Shown: positions 1 through 7,220 of the stretch, in pieces
Layout: every line of letters starts with the position of its first letter
Position numbering within the stretch: position 1 is the first letter of the stretch
Virus record (IMG/VR): IMGVR_UViG_3300028829_003511
Span: 1 to 31,014 of that record
Length of the DNA stretch: 31,014 bases
Source of the DNA: a virus
Reading direction: 5' to 3' (one strand)
The notes under the pieces: generated by a model
What the model was told of the DNA's origin: nothing
Databases searched by the model: none
What the model saw: only the letters and a program-made list of their open reading frames with translations
Program-made: the position numbers and the translations under genes

Positions 1-351
1 CCAATGTTAAAGTCCCTCGGGTATCTTGAATTTCATCTTACATCACACAAGCGGGGTACAACATTTGACAATACCATCTTTTTGTTGGATGAAATTCAAA
101 ATTTTGACTCCGGCGAACTTATGACAATTTTGACACGATGCGGTGAGAATAGTAGAATCATTTTGTGTGGTGATTCAAAGCAGAATGATCTTGAGCGGTA
201 TCGTGAGAAGTCATCTTTCGGATATCTACAAAAACTTATCAACAACATGCCATATGATAGTACTGCCATCATCAAGTATACAGTTGATGATGTTGTTCGG
301 TCCGGCCTTGTTAAAGATATCTTGATCGCAGATTCGGGAATTGTTGATTAA
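1..351 (+). CDS. phoH: PhoH-like P-loop ATPase, C-terminal part
   Basis: The frame is open at the left edge, so this is only the C-terminal part (about 116 residues). It shows a Walker B stretch (IFLLDEIQN) followed by the PhoH-type motif ILCGDSKQNDL, then a helical end. PhoH proteins are ATPases of the helicase-like P-loop class that are common in large phages; their role is unsettled, with phosphate stress and RNA metabolism both proposed. The Walker A motif must lie upstream of the window. A rho-independent terminator follows 30 bases after the stop, so this gene ends its transcription unit. An ATG at position 4 lies inside the domain and is not taken as the start. Confidence 0.8.
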   Translation, partial: PMLKSLGYLEFHLTSHKRGTTFDNTIFLLDEIQNFDSGELMTILTRCGENSRIILCGDSKQNDLERYREKSSFGYLQKLINNMPYDSTAIIKYTVDDVVRSGLVKDILIADSGIVD

Positions 352-380
352 ATAAGGATAAGGAATCTAAAATCTAAATA

Positions 381-408
381 AAAGAGAGGTACAATTGCCT
401 CTCTTTTT
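381..408 (+). terminator. Rho-independent terminator after phoH
   Basis: A 9-bp perfect stem (AAAGAGAGG with CCTCTCTTT, positions 381-389 and 398-406) with an 8-base loop ends in a run of five T. It lies just after the phoH stop and before the next start. Confidence 0.85.
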
Positions 409-432
409 CGTTATAGACAATAGAGTTTAATC

Positions 433-1947
433 ATGAGTATTATAAAAGAAATCGTTAAAAGACAAACAGGTCACACTCTTACAGAGGCTCTGAGAATCGG
501 TAATAAAGAAATGTCTGCTGTTTTTCAAAACCAATCAAAATTCAGGGTTGGTCTTGAGTTTGAATTTGAAGTGACAGAAGGTGTTGATTTTATCACAGCG
601 ATCCAACAACGACACAATGCTGCTGGACCTAAGCAGGAAGAGTATCGCACAAAGGTTGCAGGGTTCATAAACAAGCTCTCGGGATTTGTCATTAAGGCCA
701 AGCTGGTCGATTTGGAAGATATAAGTATGATTGCATCAGATTTCCAAACAGCTGGTGAAGATGGTGTTGGTTATCTCCTTGAGGTTAATTTTGATGAGGC
801 TCTTAGGGCGTTCAGCATCTTCTTTAACTGTGTGGCGAATAGTGTATCTCTTTCAAAAGTTGAACACACTGAAGAACTAATTGGTTTTGGTATGTGGGGA
901 GGAAGTATACAAGACCCAATCATAAACAAAATTAAATTTGTTCAGGCAAACCGATCCACTTTCATGAGCATGGTGGAAAGAGAGCAGGTTAAATTTGCAC
1001 ATGTTTTCGGTGATGTTCTTGAGGCGTTCGTCGAGTACGTTGAAAATGATTGTGAATCAGTACCAGATATCATACAGAAAGACAAGTTATATCGGGGTAT
1101 GCTGAATATTGTTGAACAGTCATTTGCGGAGGAAAACCCAGACGACTATAAAGAACCACAGAAGTCGAAGATTGATGTTGTCAAAGACACACACCCATTG
1201 GACCCGTCTCTCGTACAGGACATTGTTCCAGACATTACTGTCACAGAAGGGGCTGAACTTGTGACGGTCCCATTGGCTCTATCAGACTTAAAACCGGTAC
1301 TGGAGCAAATGTCTTCTTACATAAAGAATGTTGGGGGTACAAGTCGGAACACCGGTCTTCATGTGAATATATCGATTAAGAACATGGATTCTGTCAATAC
1401 CGCTAAATTCATCACTCTGATTGATACGGATTTCTTTCAGAACATGTCACCAAGCGGGTTGGATAAAGTTAAATACGATCCTCGATATATGGTTGAACCT
1501 TTCATAGAGTCGTTGAATGACAATATTGAACACCTTGCACCTCGATATATGGTTGAACCTTTCATAGAGTCGTTGAATGACAATATTGAACACCTTGCAT
1601 CTGTGTATGTGTTCAAAGGTCAGGGTGAGTTCTTCCAAGAGTATGAGAGAGTCATTAACAATGCGGCCAAGAAAGAGAGGAATGTAAACCTTACGAACTT
1701 CTTCAGTAAGGATGTAAAAGCCAGTGAGCGTCGTATTGAGATAAGGGCAATCGGTGGACAGGGATATGAGAATCGTGTGGATGAAATCTACAACGACATT
1801 ATACACTTTCTGTATGTTTTGATGGTTGCCACTGATAACGACTTTGAGCGACGTAAGTACCAAGAAACAACAATCAGATGGCTGAACAGGGTTAGTGGTG
1901 GTCGTTTCATGGACCTCATACAACAAAACAGAAGAAAGATGATGTAG
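433..1947 (+). CDS. Amidoligase-like protein (ATP-grasp-related)
   Basis: This 504-residue protein shows the hallmarks of the amidoligase family. They are an early G-x-E-x-E stretch (VGLEFEFEV, about residues 39-47), the NTGLHVNIS motif near residue 310, and RRIEIRAIGG near residue 432. Members of the family join amino groups to carboxylates using ATP, and phage copies have been suggested to modify proteins or cell-wall peptides; the substrate here is unknown. Residues 350-369 are repeated exactly at 370-389, reflecting a 60-bp tandem duplication that leaves the frame intact. The start has only a weak ribosome site (GAG). Terminators flank the gene, so it looks like a single-gene unit. The family call is by motif only. 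Confidence 0.55.
   Translation: MSIIKEIVKRQTGHTLTEALRIGNKEMSAVFQNQSKFRVGLEFEFEVTEGVDFITAIQQRHNAAGPKQEEYRTKVAGFINKLSGFVIKAKLVDLEDISMIASDFQTAGEDGVGYLLEVNFDEALRAFSIFFNCVANSVSLSKVEHTEELIGFGMWGGSIQDPIINKIKFVQANRSTFMSMVEREQVKFAHVFGDVLEAFVEYVENDCESVPDIIQKDKLYRGMLNIVEQSFAEENPDDYKEPQKSKIDVVKDTHPLDPSLVQDIVPDITVTEGAELVTVPLALSDLKPVLEQMSSYIKNVGGTSRNTGLHVNISIKNMDSVNTAKFITLIDTDFFQNMSPSGLDKVKYDPRYMVEPFIESLNDNIEHLAPRYMVEPFIESLNDNIEHLASVYVFKGQGEFFQEYERVINNAAKKERNVNLTNFFSKDVKASERRIEIRAIGGQGYENRVDEIYNDIIHFLYVLMVATDNDFERRKYQETTIRWLNRVSGGRFMDLIQQNRRKMM
1480..1599 (+). repeat. Perfect 60-bp tandem duplication inside a gene
   Basis: Two identical 60-base units lie head to tail at 1480-1539 and 1540-1599. The unit equals 20 codons and begins on a codon boundary, so the protein gains one extra copy of PRYMVEPFIESLNDNIEHLA. 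There is no base difference between the copies, which argues for a very recent event (or an assembly error), since silent sites would otherwise drift. Confidence 0.97.
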
Positions 1948-1954
1948 AAATGTG

Positions 1955-1983
1955 TTGACATTTTGAGAAGCCCAATATACAAT
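1955..1983 (+). promoter_or_regulatory. Sigma70-like promoter inside a terminator
   Basis: TTGACA (1955-1960), a 17-base spacer and TACAAT (1978-1983) match the sigma70 consensus at 11 of 12 positions. The -10 box forms the loop of the terminator hairpin at 1968-2003. The expected start point is about 1990, and the first downstream gene is dCMP deaminase at 2013. Confidence 0.7.
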
Positions 1984-2003
1984 ATTATTGGGCTTTTTTT
2001 TTT
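1968..2003 (+). terminator. Rho-independent terminator
   Basis: A 10-bp stem (AAGCCCAATA with TATTGGGCTT, 1968-1977 and 1986-1995), an 8-base loop and a run of ten T make a strong terminator after the amidoligase-like gene. The ribosome site of the next gene (GGAGG, 2004-2008) follows directly. Confidence 0.9.
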
Positions 2004-2012
2004 GGAGGAAAA

Positions 2013-2495
2013 ATGATTTCTAATGATTTTGTTCTATATGAACCGAGATTGAGACCGGTTGGACGGTGTGGTGGACCTGAGAGGTATTCATCGCTGTGGA
2101 TGAACATTGCATCTGTGACGGCACTTGAATCATCAGCAACGAGACGAAAGGTTGGTTGTGTCGTTGTGACACAATCTATGGGGTTGTACACCGGTTATAA
2201 TGGTGTCATCGGAGGGTGTAACGAATGCGAGAATGATGATGGTCTTACGAAAGATGAGGTTATTCATGCCGAACAGAACGCATTTGATAAAATGTTGAGA
2301 GAGGGTGTGTCGTCAAAAGGATCAATCCTGTATGTCACTCTGGCACCATGTATTGAATGTGCCAAGAGGATTGTGAATTCTGGAATCCGAGCTGTCTATT
2401 ACAGGGACGAGTACCATACCACTAGTGGTATTGATTTTATAGCCAGACATGGTATAGAATGTAGACAGTGGGACGGTGTTTTTTTGAATACATAA
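2013..2495 (+). CDS. cd: Deoxycytidylate (dCMP) deaminase
   Basis: This 160-residue protein has the zinc site of the cytidine/dCMP deaminase family: HAE at residues 85-87, with the proton-shuttling glutamate, and PCIEC at 112-116 with the two cysteine ligands. It also has a G-Y-N-G substrate loop near 61-64. The enzyme turns dCMP into dUMP, feeding thymidylate synthesis for phage DNA. An extra C-N-E-C cluster near residues 69-72 recalls the second metal site of T4 dCMP deaminase. The start at 2013 is fixed by GGAGG four bases upstream. Its promoter overlaps the preceding terminator. Confidence 0.9.
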   Translation: MISNDFVLYEPRLRPVGRCGGPERYSSLWMNIASVTALESSATRRKVGCVVVTQSMGLYTGYNGVIGGCNECENDDGLTKDEVIHAEQNAFDKMLREGVSSKGSILYVTLAPCIECAKRIVNSGIRAVYYRDEYHTTSGIDFIARHGIECRQWDGVFLNT

Positions 2496-2511
2496 AAGAC
2501 GGAGATTTGTT

Positions 2512-2706
2512 ATGCTAGATTTTTTTATTGAGAAAAAGTACAGGTTGTTTGATATGGTTTGTGTCTTCATTATTGCACAATTGCTTATCGCTGGGTTTAT
2601 TATGTCATCAGTGGTATTCACTGTTATCGCTGCTGTTGTCTCAAACAGTCTCGATACCATATCTACCAAGAAAGAACAAGGCATTGGAGGTGATGGTAAT
2701 GAGTAG
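2512..2706 (+). CDS. Small membrane protein
   Basis: This 64-residue protein of unknown function has a long hydrophobic stretch (about residues 14-46) that could form one long or two short membrane helices, framed by a charged start and a polar, charged tail. An ACGGAG ribosome site lies just upstream. It follows the deaminase by 16 bases and overlaps the next gene by 8 bases, so the three are probably co-transcribed. It resembles the many small membrane proteins that T4-like phages make early against the host envelope, but nothing identifies its job. Confidence 0.6.
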   Translation: MLDFFIEKKYRLFDMVCVFIIAQLLIAGFIMSSVVFTVIAAVVSNSLDTISTKKEQGIGGDGNE

Positions 2707-3034
2707 TTCCGAGCGTAACCTAGGAAAGTTAACACCAATCGGGAATTCAGAGGAATATTGCAAATCAATTGGGGTTACTGAATTACCGGCATCATATGGG
2801 AACTTTAGAGAATACATCATAGAAGAACTGTGGGACAATGATGGTATCCTCGTCATTAACGATACCGTGTATTCTGTTGAGTGGAAAGTTAAGAGAGAGA
2901 AAGATGTACATTATTTCGCGGATGTGGAAGAGAACGAAGATGGAACCATCAATTTCCATACACTTCACTGGGATGGTGGTTCTAGTTTAAGTGAAGTCAT
3001 TGAGAGCGGTCTGAAACAGAATCGTGAAGGATGA
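2699..3034 (+). CDS. Hypothetical acidic protein
   Basis: This protein is 111 residues long when started at the ATG at 2699, which has GGAGG eight bases upstream. The same frame opens as far up as 2528, but that part overlaps the membrane-protein gene and has no ribosome site. The protein is acidic and probably globular, with no motif I recognise. It ends 68 bases before uvsX and is followed by a candidate promoter. Confidence 0.65.
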   Translation: MSSSERNLGKLTPIGNSEEYCKSIGVTELPASYGNFREYIIEELWDNDGILVINDTVYSVEWKVKREKDVHYFADVEENEDGTINFHTLHWDGGSSLSEVIESGLKQNREG

Positions 3035-3043
3035 TCTCCTGTA

Positions 3044-3072
3044 TTGCAAATCTATATGTGATATGGGATAAT
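3044..3072 (+). promoter_or_regulatory. Candidate sigma70-like promoter for uvsX
   Basis: TTGCAA (3044-3049), a 17-base spacer and GATAAT (3067-3072) match the consensus at 9 of 12 positions. They lie in the only gap before uvsX, about 30 bases from its start codon. Confidence 0.45.
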
Positions 3073-3102
3073 GAGTTGGTGAATCAAAAGAGGACACAAT
3101 GA

Positions 3103-4140
3103 ATGAGTTTAAGTAAATTTAGGAAAGCATTGGAGAAGAAAGAAATCGCAGTAGGATTACCTCCTATCGAGAAGTGGTTATCTTTCGATAACCTTGCTAT
3201 GAACTGGGTGTGTACCGGTTCCTTCAGACGTGCTGTTCCTCACCGTAGATCAATTCTGATCGGTGGAGAAAGCGGTGCCACGAAGACCATGAACCTTCTT
3301 CAACTTGCTAGAAAAGCACAAGATGGAGGATATCATGTCATATTGCTTGATAGTGAAACGTCTATTAGTGATCAAGACCTACAGATGAATAAGGTAAACA
3401 CAGACCCAGAGATGTTTACACCCATCGCCGTGACGACACATGAAGAAACTCTTGAGATCATCACAGAGGCTTTGAAGACGTTCGATGACGACGAAAAGAT
3501 ATTCTTCATACTCGATTCCATCACCGGCCTGATGACAGAATCAGAGGATGATAATTTCGATAAGGGTAAAACGACAAATGACATGGGTCGTATCGTTCAG
3601 GCAAATAAAAAATTCCTGAAGATGGTTGGTAACAGAATCCGTCACAAAGATTGGTTCTTTATAACAAGTTGTCACGTTTATCTGAACCAAGATCTACTCA
3701 ACGGAAAAGGAAAGTACATCTTCAGTAACGTGGGTAGCGCACTATATTACCCAAGTCTGTCTCTACAGCTAACAAAACTTGACCTCAAAGAAGGACAGGA
3801 GCAAATTGGTATTCGTGTGGATGTGACAACGAAGAAAAACCGGTTCTTCAAACTCGGTCAGAAAGTTCGTCTCAACCTACCATATGACCAAGGTGGTTTC
3901 GACCCATATGATGGGGTACTTGATATCCTTAAAGATCATGGGTACATCGGTCAAGCGGGAGCATGGTATTCTTTCGACCGTGTTGACGAGTATGGAGAGG
4001 TTACTGAAACCGTTAAGTTCCAGTCAAAGAACTTCTCTCAATATGCAGAAGAGCTTATCGACCGTTACGAAAAAGACCATGGTGATGTTCTTGAGCAAGA
4101 TGAGGTTGAGAATCACCTAGAAATGTTGGAAGAAGAATAA
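3103..4140 (+). CDS. uvsX: UvsX, RecA-like recombinase
   Basis: This 345-residue strand-exchange ATPase coats single-stranded DNA and drives recombination-dependent replication and repair. The Walker A region (GESGATKT, residues 55-62) has Thr where RecA has Gly; T4 UvsX also departs from consensus there. The Walker B stretch is IFFILDSITGL, and an acidic C-terminal tail is present, as in T4 UvsX, which has a similar length. The ATG at 3103 has AGAGGA eight bases upstream; a nearer ATG at 3099 stops after five codons. A bidirectional terminator follows. UvsY-like and UvsW partners lie beyond the minus-strand island. Confidence 0.9.
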   Translation: MSLSKFRKALEKKEIAVGLPPIEKWLSFDNLAMNWVCTGSFRRAVPHRRSILIGGESGATKTMNLLQLARKAQDGGYHVILLDSETSISDQDLQMNKVNTDPEMFTPIAVTTHEETLEIITEALKTFDDDEKIFFILDSITGLMTESEDDNFDKGKTTNDMGRIVQANKKFLKMVGNRIRHKDWFFITSCHVYLNQDLLNGKGKYIFSNVGSALYYPSLSLQLTKLDLKEGQEQIGIRVDVTTKKNRFFKLGQKVRLNLPYDQGGFDPYDGVLDILKDHGYIGQAGAWYSFDRVDEYGEVTETVKFQSKNFSQYAEELIDRYEKDHGDVLEQDEVENHLEMLEEE

Positions 4141-4147
4141 GAAAAAC

Positions 4148-4171
4148 AAAGGGGCTTTAAAGCCCCTTTTT
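4148..4171. terminator. Bidirectional terminator between converging units
   Basis: The palindrome AAAGGGGCTTTAAAGCCCCTTT (4148-4169) is followed by T on both strands. It lies between the end of uvsX (+) and the last gene of the minus-strand island, so it can stop transcription from both sides. Confidence 0.9.
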
Positions 4172-4180
4172 CATATCGTG

Positions 4181-5437
4181 TTATGTTACTTTCACTACTT
4201 TGATCCTTGGGTTTATGATTGCAAACCATCTTTCAGATGAGTTGTGATATTGATAAGAACCATCAATTCCGGTGTGCTTATTCCATGATTTGACGAATGC
4301 CTCAACACCAAAAGTACCGGCCAACATGGTCTGGAAGTTTCTTACCTCTTCACCTGAAATAAGGTCATATATCTCATCAATATGGTGCTTCTCTAACTCT
4401 TCCGGTTCTTCTAGGTAGACACCATAGTCGGTAACCAGATAGAACATCGCCTCTCTGTCCACCTTAGCCATATCGTACATGATGTTCATGATACTATGTT
4501 TACTGACGGCCTTTGATATCGGTATCCGACTGTCAATGAAGTTTCTCATATTAATGTCGGCCTTGATGATATTTTTACCATACGCTTTTGTGGTTTCCAG
4601 TCTGTCGGAAAAATATATCCCAACACCTTCTTGATTGTTACCGTTGTTCATGAGACGTGGCTCTAATGAACGTGTGTTGAAGTCATCACCGTGGTAAACT
4701 GTAATGATCCCTCCTACCGACTCGAACAGATCCCTTTTATTCTCATTTAAAACTTCATCATGTGAAATAAATTTGTCAAGTGACCTGTTGTACTTCTTCA
4801 ATGAATTTACAAAACCGTCGAAAGTTCCACACTCTAGTTTTATTTTAGTAAGATACGTTTCACATGTATTGAAATCCATTTTACCAAGAGCCACAGCTGC
4901 ATTAACCGTGTATTTGTATACTGGTGGTAGTACACTGGTTTGTGATAAAAGTTTACCATGGGCTTTCGTGTAGAGATCAAGAGATGATTTAACACTTGAT
5001 ACAAGGGTGTCATAGTCAATCCCCCTCATACTTGCCGTATTCCTCAGTTGTTCGTCTATCTCCATGTTAATCCCATATCCTGTTCTTATTATCTTTAGAC
5101 ACTTATTCACTTTATTGATAAGTGACTCGTGAGCGTATCCTATCGAGTGCATGGGTGTGGCACGATTGGTAAGATCCCCAATATGTTCAATCAGGTATGA
5201 TAGAGAACCACCCCCAATAACTTGTTGTGCTTTCATCATTGAAATTTCTGGTGCTCCTCTTTGATCATTACCTATTTTGGCGTATAACCATAAAACGTTT
5301 TTTGGGACACCTGTTACAGAATTCCATTCATTGATCAGGGGTTTCACCTTGCTTGGTATTCCAGACACAATGTTACTGATTGAAACAGCTTCATTAAATT
5401 GATTATGGATAGACTGGAATAAGTCTTTTATTTTCAT
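4181..5437 (-). CDS. Capsid-targeted ADP-ribosyltransferase-like protein
   Basis: This 418-residue protein is the last gene of the island. Residues 1-8 (MKIKDLFQ) are the shared leader, here with Q in place of the usual E at the likely cleavage site. Residues 10-240 are a helical region I do not recognise. Residues 245-418 match ADP-ribosyltransferases of the H-Y type found in phage polyvalent proteins: VYHGDD (His249), GVGIYFSDRLETTKAYG (272-288), and a C-terminal strand ending INPRIKVVKV. Such enzymes transfer ADP-ribose from NAD to host proteins or other targets; T4 Alt does this after injection with the DNA. The start lies 2 bases past the stop of the upstream gene. Target and activity are unknown. 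Confidence 0.65.
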   Translation of the reverse strand: MKIKDLFQSIHNQFNEAVSISNIVSGIPSKVKPLINEWNSVTGVPKNVLWLYAKIGNDQRGAPEISMMKAQQVIGGGSLSYLIEHIGDLTNRATPMHSIGYAHESLINKVNKCLKIIRTGYGINMEIDEQLRNTASMRGIDYDTLVSSVKSSLDLYTKAHGKLLSQTSVLPPVYKYTVNAAVALGKMDFNTCETYLTKIKLECGTFDGFVNSLKKYNRSLDKFISHDEVLNENKRDLFESVGGIITVYHGDDFNTRSLEPRLMNNGNNQEGVGIYFSDRLETTKAYGKNIIKADINMRNFIDSRIPISKAVSKHSIMNIMYDMAKVDREAMFYLVTDYGVYLEEPEELEKHHIDEIYDLISGEEVRNFQTMLAGTFGVEAFVKSWNKHTGIDGSYQYHNSSERWFAIINPRIKVVKVT

Positions 5438-5439
5438 TA

Positions 5440-6060
5440 TTAACCACCATATAGTTTAATAGTTTCTGAGGTAAGACCTAGATCGATGATAACAGGTTTC
5501 CCTTTGTATAATCCCCAGTTAGCCTTTCGTGAAAGATCCATAGGAGGTATGTCGAAGTTGACAACAAGATCTTGTAGATCTTCGAAAAACTCATTTTCAT
5601 GTAAACTGTCTGGGATTAACCCATCTCGTCGATTACCACTTCTGGCAAAATCAAGGTACAGTGCAATATCATCCATGCGAACGCCATCAAAATAACGTTC
5701 TAGCTGTTTCTGTGTGATCTTTTGTGCATACTCTGTATGTATCCAAGAAATCCGACTCCCGTTCTCTTCGTCGTAGTCAATAAGAGGGATCACAATGTCG
5801 AGTTGTTTAATGTACCAGTCTTCTAACAGGTGTGCTTCTTCAAAATTCTGGGCGATGCCTTTATTGTTTGTTGCCACCTTTATTACGGTCTTTCGACCTT
5901 GATATGGTATTTCGAACGCCACTCTACTACTACCACGTCCTACCTGACTAGCCCTTTCCTTTGCATAAGAAACCATCTGTCTGAATGATGTTCTTGGTGA
6001 GAACTTTTCCTTATCCCAGTCATCCGGTAACGGTGCTTCAAATAGTTCTTTTATTTTCAT
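5440..6060 (-). CDS. Capsid-targeted small kinase-like protein
   Basis: This 206-residue protein begins MKIKELFE followed by Ala, giving a clean L-x-E/A site of the kind cut by T4 prohead protease. The body has a kinase-type order of motifs: a glycine-rich loop (GRGSSRVAF, 41-49), a lysine strand (VIKVA, Lys61), a glutamate helix (EEAHLLE, 74-80), and a catalytic-loop-like DLSRKANWGL (Asn181) leading to VIIDLG (Asp193), equivalent to DFG. No clear HRD motif is present, so activity is uncertain. It may phosphorylate host proteins or act as a pseudokinase. The start and the eight leader codons lie inside the 144-bp repeat, and the ATG overlaps the stop of the orphan tail by one base. Confidence 0.55.
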   Translation of the reverse strand: MKIKELFEAPLPDDWDKEKFSPRTSFRQMVSYAKERASQVGRGSSRVAFEIPYQGRKTVIKVATNNKGIAQNFEEAHLLEDWYIKQLDIVIPLIDYDEENGSRISWIHTEYAQKITQKQLERYFDGVRMDDIALYLDFARSGNRRDGLIPDSLHENEFFEDLQDLVVNFDIPPMDLSRKANWGLYKGKPVIIDLGLTSETIKLYGG

Positions 6061-6179
6061 TATTCAATCCTAATTTTGTTTTTGATGACGATGATTGATG
6101 GGTCAAAAACTGCTATCTCGTACAGTCCTGGTTCGATTTTCTCATAACTTGCCTGTATCTTATACTTTTTTAGGAGTTC
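6036..6179. repeat. 144-bp perfect direct repeat, copy 1
   Basis: This stretch is identical, base for base, to 6688-6831, with an offset of 652 bases. Read on the minus strand it holds a 39-residue orphan C-terminal coding tail, then the TAATG junction, then the MKIKELFE leader codons of the kinase-like gene. Confidence 0.98.
6060..6179 (-). pseudogene. Orphan C-terminal tail of an ADP-ribosyltransferase, copy 1
   Basis: On the minus strand this frame reads 39 codons, from ELLKKYKIQ through GLYEIAVFDPSIIVIK, to a stop that overlaps the next ATG. The pattern of a small turn followed by E-x-A-V-F-D-P-x-x-I is the usual end of polyvalent-type ADP-ribosyltransferase domains. Here it follows the unknown gene at 6170-6712 in a different frame (shifted by one base), so it is not translated as part of that gene unless a frameshift occurs. 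It has no start of its own. It appears to be a recombination remnant. Confidence 0.6.
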
Positions 6180-6712
6180 GAACTGTCCCAAAAAGTACCA
6201 CCCTTGGTGCGTTTATCATATTCATATATGTATTTTTTACCGTTAAGTTCCACGAGAAATAAAGCCCCCGTGCTACTGTAGGTTTCAAAGTCTTGTGCAT
6301 TTGATCGTACACAGACCCGCATGTTAGAGCACAACTTTTTCGCTGCTGCAAAGTTTTCGATGATTGTGATTTTTATGTTCGATCTATCGACAATAAGCTC
6401 GAAGGATGGGATCTTGTCTTCTGCATCACTAAGAACTCCTCTGAATTTTAACAACCAACTATATGCCTCGTGGTGTGTTTTGGATGAGTTTGCTAACCCA
6501 ATCCACTTGCTTATGTCTTTCTCTTTTGGTCCTATAAGACCCCTTGATGCATAGTCCTTGAACCTCTGAAGGTCCATCTTGCTTACTTGAACTGCATTAT
6601 GATCTCCCATTCGATCACCAAGAGCGAGCTTATACGTTGTAGCAAAAATACGTTCTGCATCTTTATAACTTTCAAGGAGAACGTTTTCTTCAAATAGTTC
6701 TTTTATTTTCAT
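6170..6712 (-). CDS. Capsid-targeted protein of unknown function, probably cut short
   Basis: This 180-residue protein begins MKIKELFE, followed by Glu. The middle is helical. Residues from about 115 to the end hold a compact region with MRVCVRSNAQDFETYSSTG and then two strands (ALFLVELNGKKYIYEYD). Its layout recalls the PcfJ-like or polyvalent domains of phage head proteins, but that is only a resemblance. The last three codons (Asn-Ser-stop region) lie inside the 144-bp repeat, so the natural C-terminus has probably been replaced. Both its start and its end fall in copies of the repeat, so the gene is exactly framed by them. Confidence 0.5.
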   Translation of the reverse strand: MKIKELFEENVLLESYKDAERIFATTYKLALGDRMGDHNAVQVSKMDLQRFKDYASRGLIGPKEKDISKWIGLANSSKTHHEAYSWLLKFRGVLSDAEDKIPSFELIVDRSNIKITIIENFAAAKKLCSNMRVCVRSNAQDFETYSSTGALFLVELNGKKYIYEYDKRTKGGTFWDSSNS

Positions 6713-6831
6713 TATTCAATCCTAATTTTGTTTTTGATGACGATGATTGATGGGTCAAAAACTGCTATCTCGTACAGTCCTGGTTCGATTTTCTCATAAC
6801 TTGCCTGTATCTTATACTTTTTTAGGAGTTC
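6688..6831. repeat. 144-bp perfect direct repeat, copy 2
   Basis: This is the second identical copy of 6036-6179. It carries the orphan tail and the leader codons of the gene at 6170-6712. Sequence outside the two copies does not match on either side. Confidence 0.98.
6712..6831 (-). pseudogene. Orphan C-terminal tail of an ADP-ribosyltransferase, copy 2
   Basis: This is the same 39-codon tail as at 6060-6179, directly downstream of the short ADP-ribosyltransferase gene 6822-7220 but shifted by one base. Joined to that gene it would supply the missing end of the domain (GLYEIAVFDPSIIVIK), so this is the likelier original home of the tail. The junction suggests an internal deletion or a single-base indel in the transferase gene. 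Confidence 0.6.
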
Positions 6832-7220
6832 AAGCCGCCAATCAAACCACGCCCATGTTTCAACGTGCTATGCCCTGGTGTGTCGTATAATTCCGATGCA
6901 GATGATAGTCCTAATTCTCTTGCGATGTATTCAAACGCCGAACGTGTTCCGTCGTCCATTTTAACAATTGCATCATATGCATGACCTGTTATACGAAGCT
7001 GGACTTCATAAATATATTTTTCTGCTGTTTTTGCATATCTGGTATACATTTCTGCGTGGGCTCTATCGTTGATGAAATATATACCTCTCCCAAGTATGTG
7101 GTTATTTTCTCCACTTCCAATAAACCTCATATCAAACTTTGTTAAATCACCGCCTCCATGATACCAAGTTAAACCACGCAACATACTTTCTTCATTTTCG
7201 AATAACTCTCTGATCTTCAT
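6822..7220 (-). CDS. Capsid-targeted ADP-ribosyltransferase-like protein, C-terminus lost
   Basis: This 132-residue protein has the leader MKIRELFE. The body matches the N-terminal two thirds of an H-Y type ADP-ribosyltransferase: TWYHGGGDLTKF (His21), GRGIYFINDRAHAEMYTRYA (44-63), a strand YIYEVQLRI, and HGRGLIGGL near the end. It stops three codons into the 144-bp repeat. The expected C-terminal strands are present in the next 120 bases but in another frame. The product is therefore probably an inactive or altered transferase, unless the downstream frame is reached. Its ATG directly follows the stop of the gene upstream, showing operon coupling. Confidence 0.6.
   Translation of the reverse strand: MKIRELFENEESMLRGLTWYHGGGDLTKFDMRFIGSGENNHILGRGIYFINDRAHAEMYTRYAKTAEKYIYEVQLRITGHAYDAIVKMDDGTRSAFEYIARELGLSSASELYDTPGHSTLKHGRGLIGGLNS

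Noticed and set aside
1447-1926. Minus-strand frame with its own 20-residue repeat
   Set aside because: The repeat is just the 60-bp duplication read backwards within the amidoligase-like gene.
6160-6190. Programmed -1 frameshift at the start of the 144-bp repeat (CTAAAAAAG)
   Set aside because: In the frame of the upstream genes the stop codon comes before the A run, and no X-XXY-YYZ site lies ahead of it.
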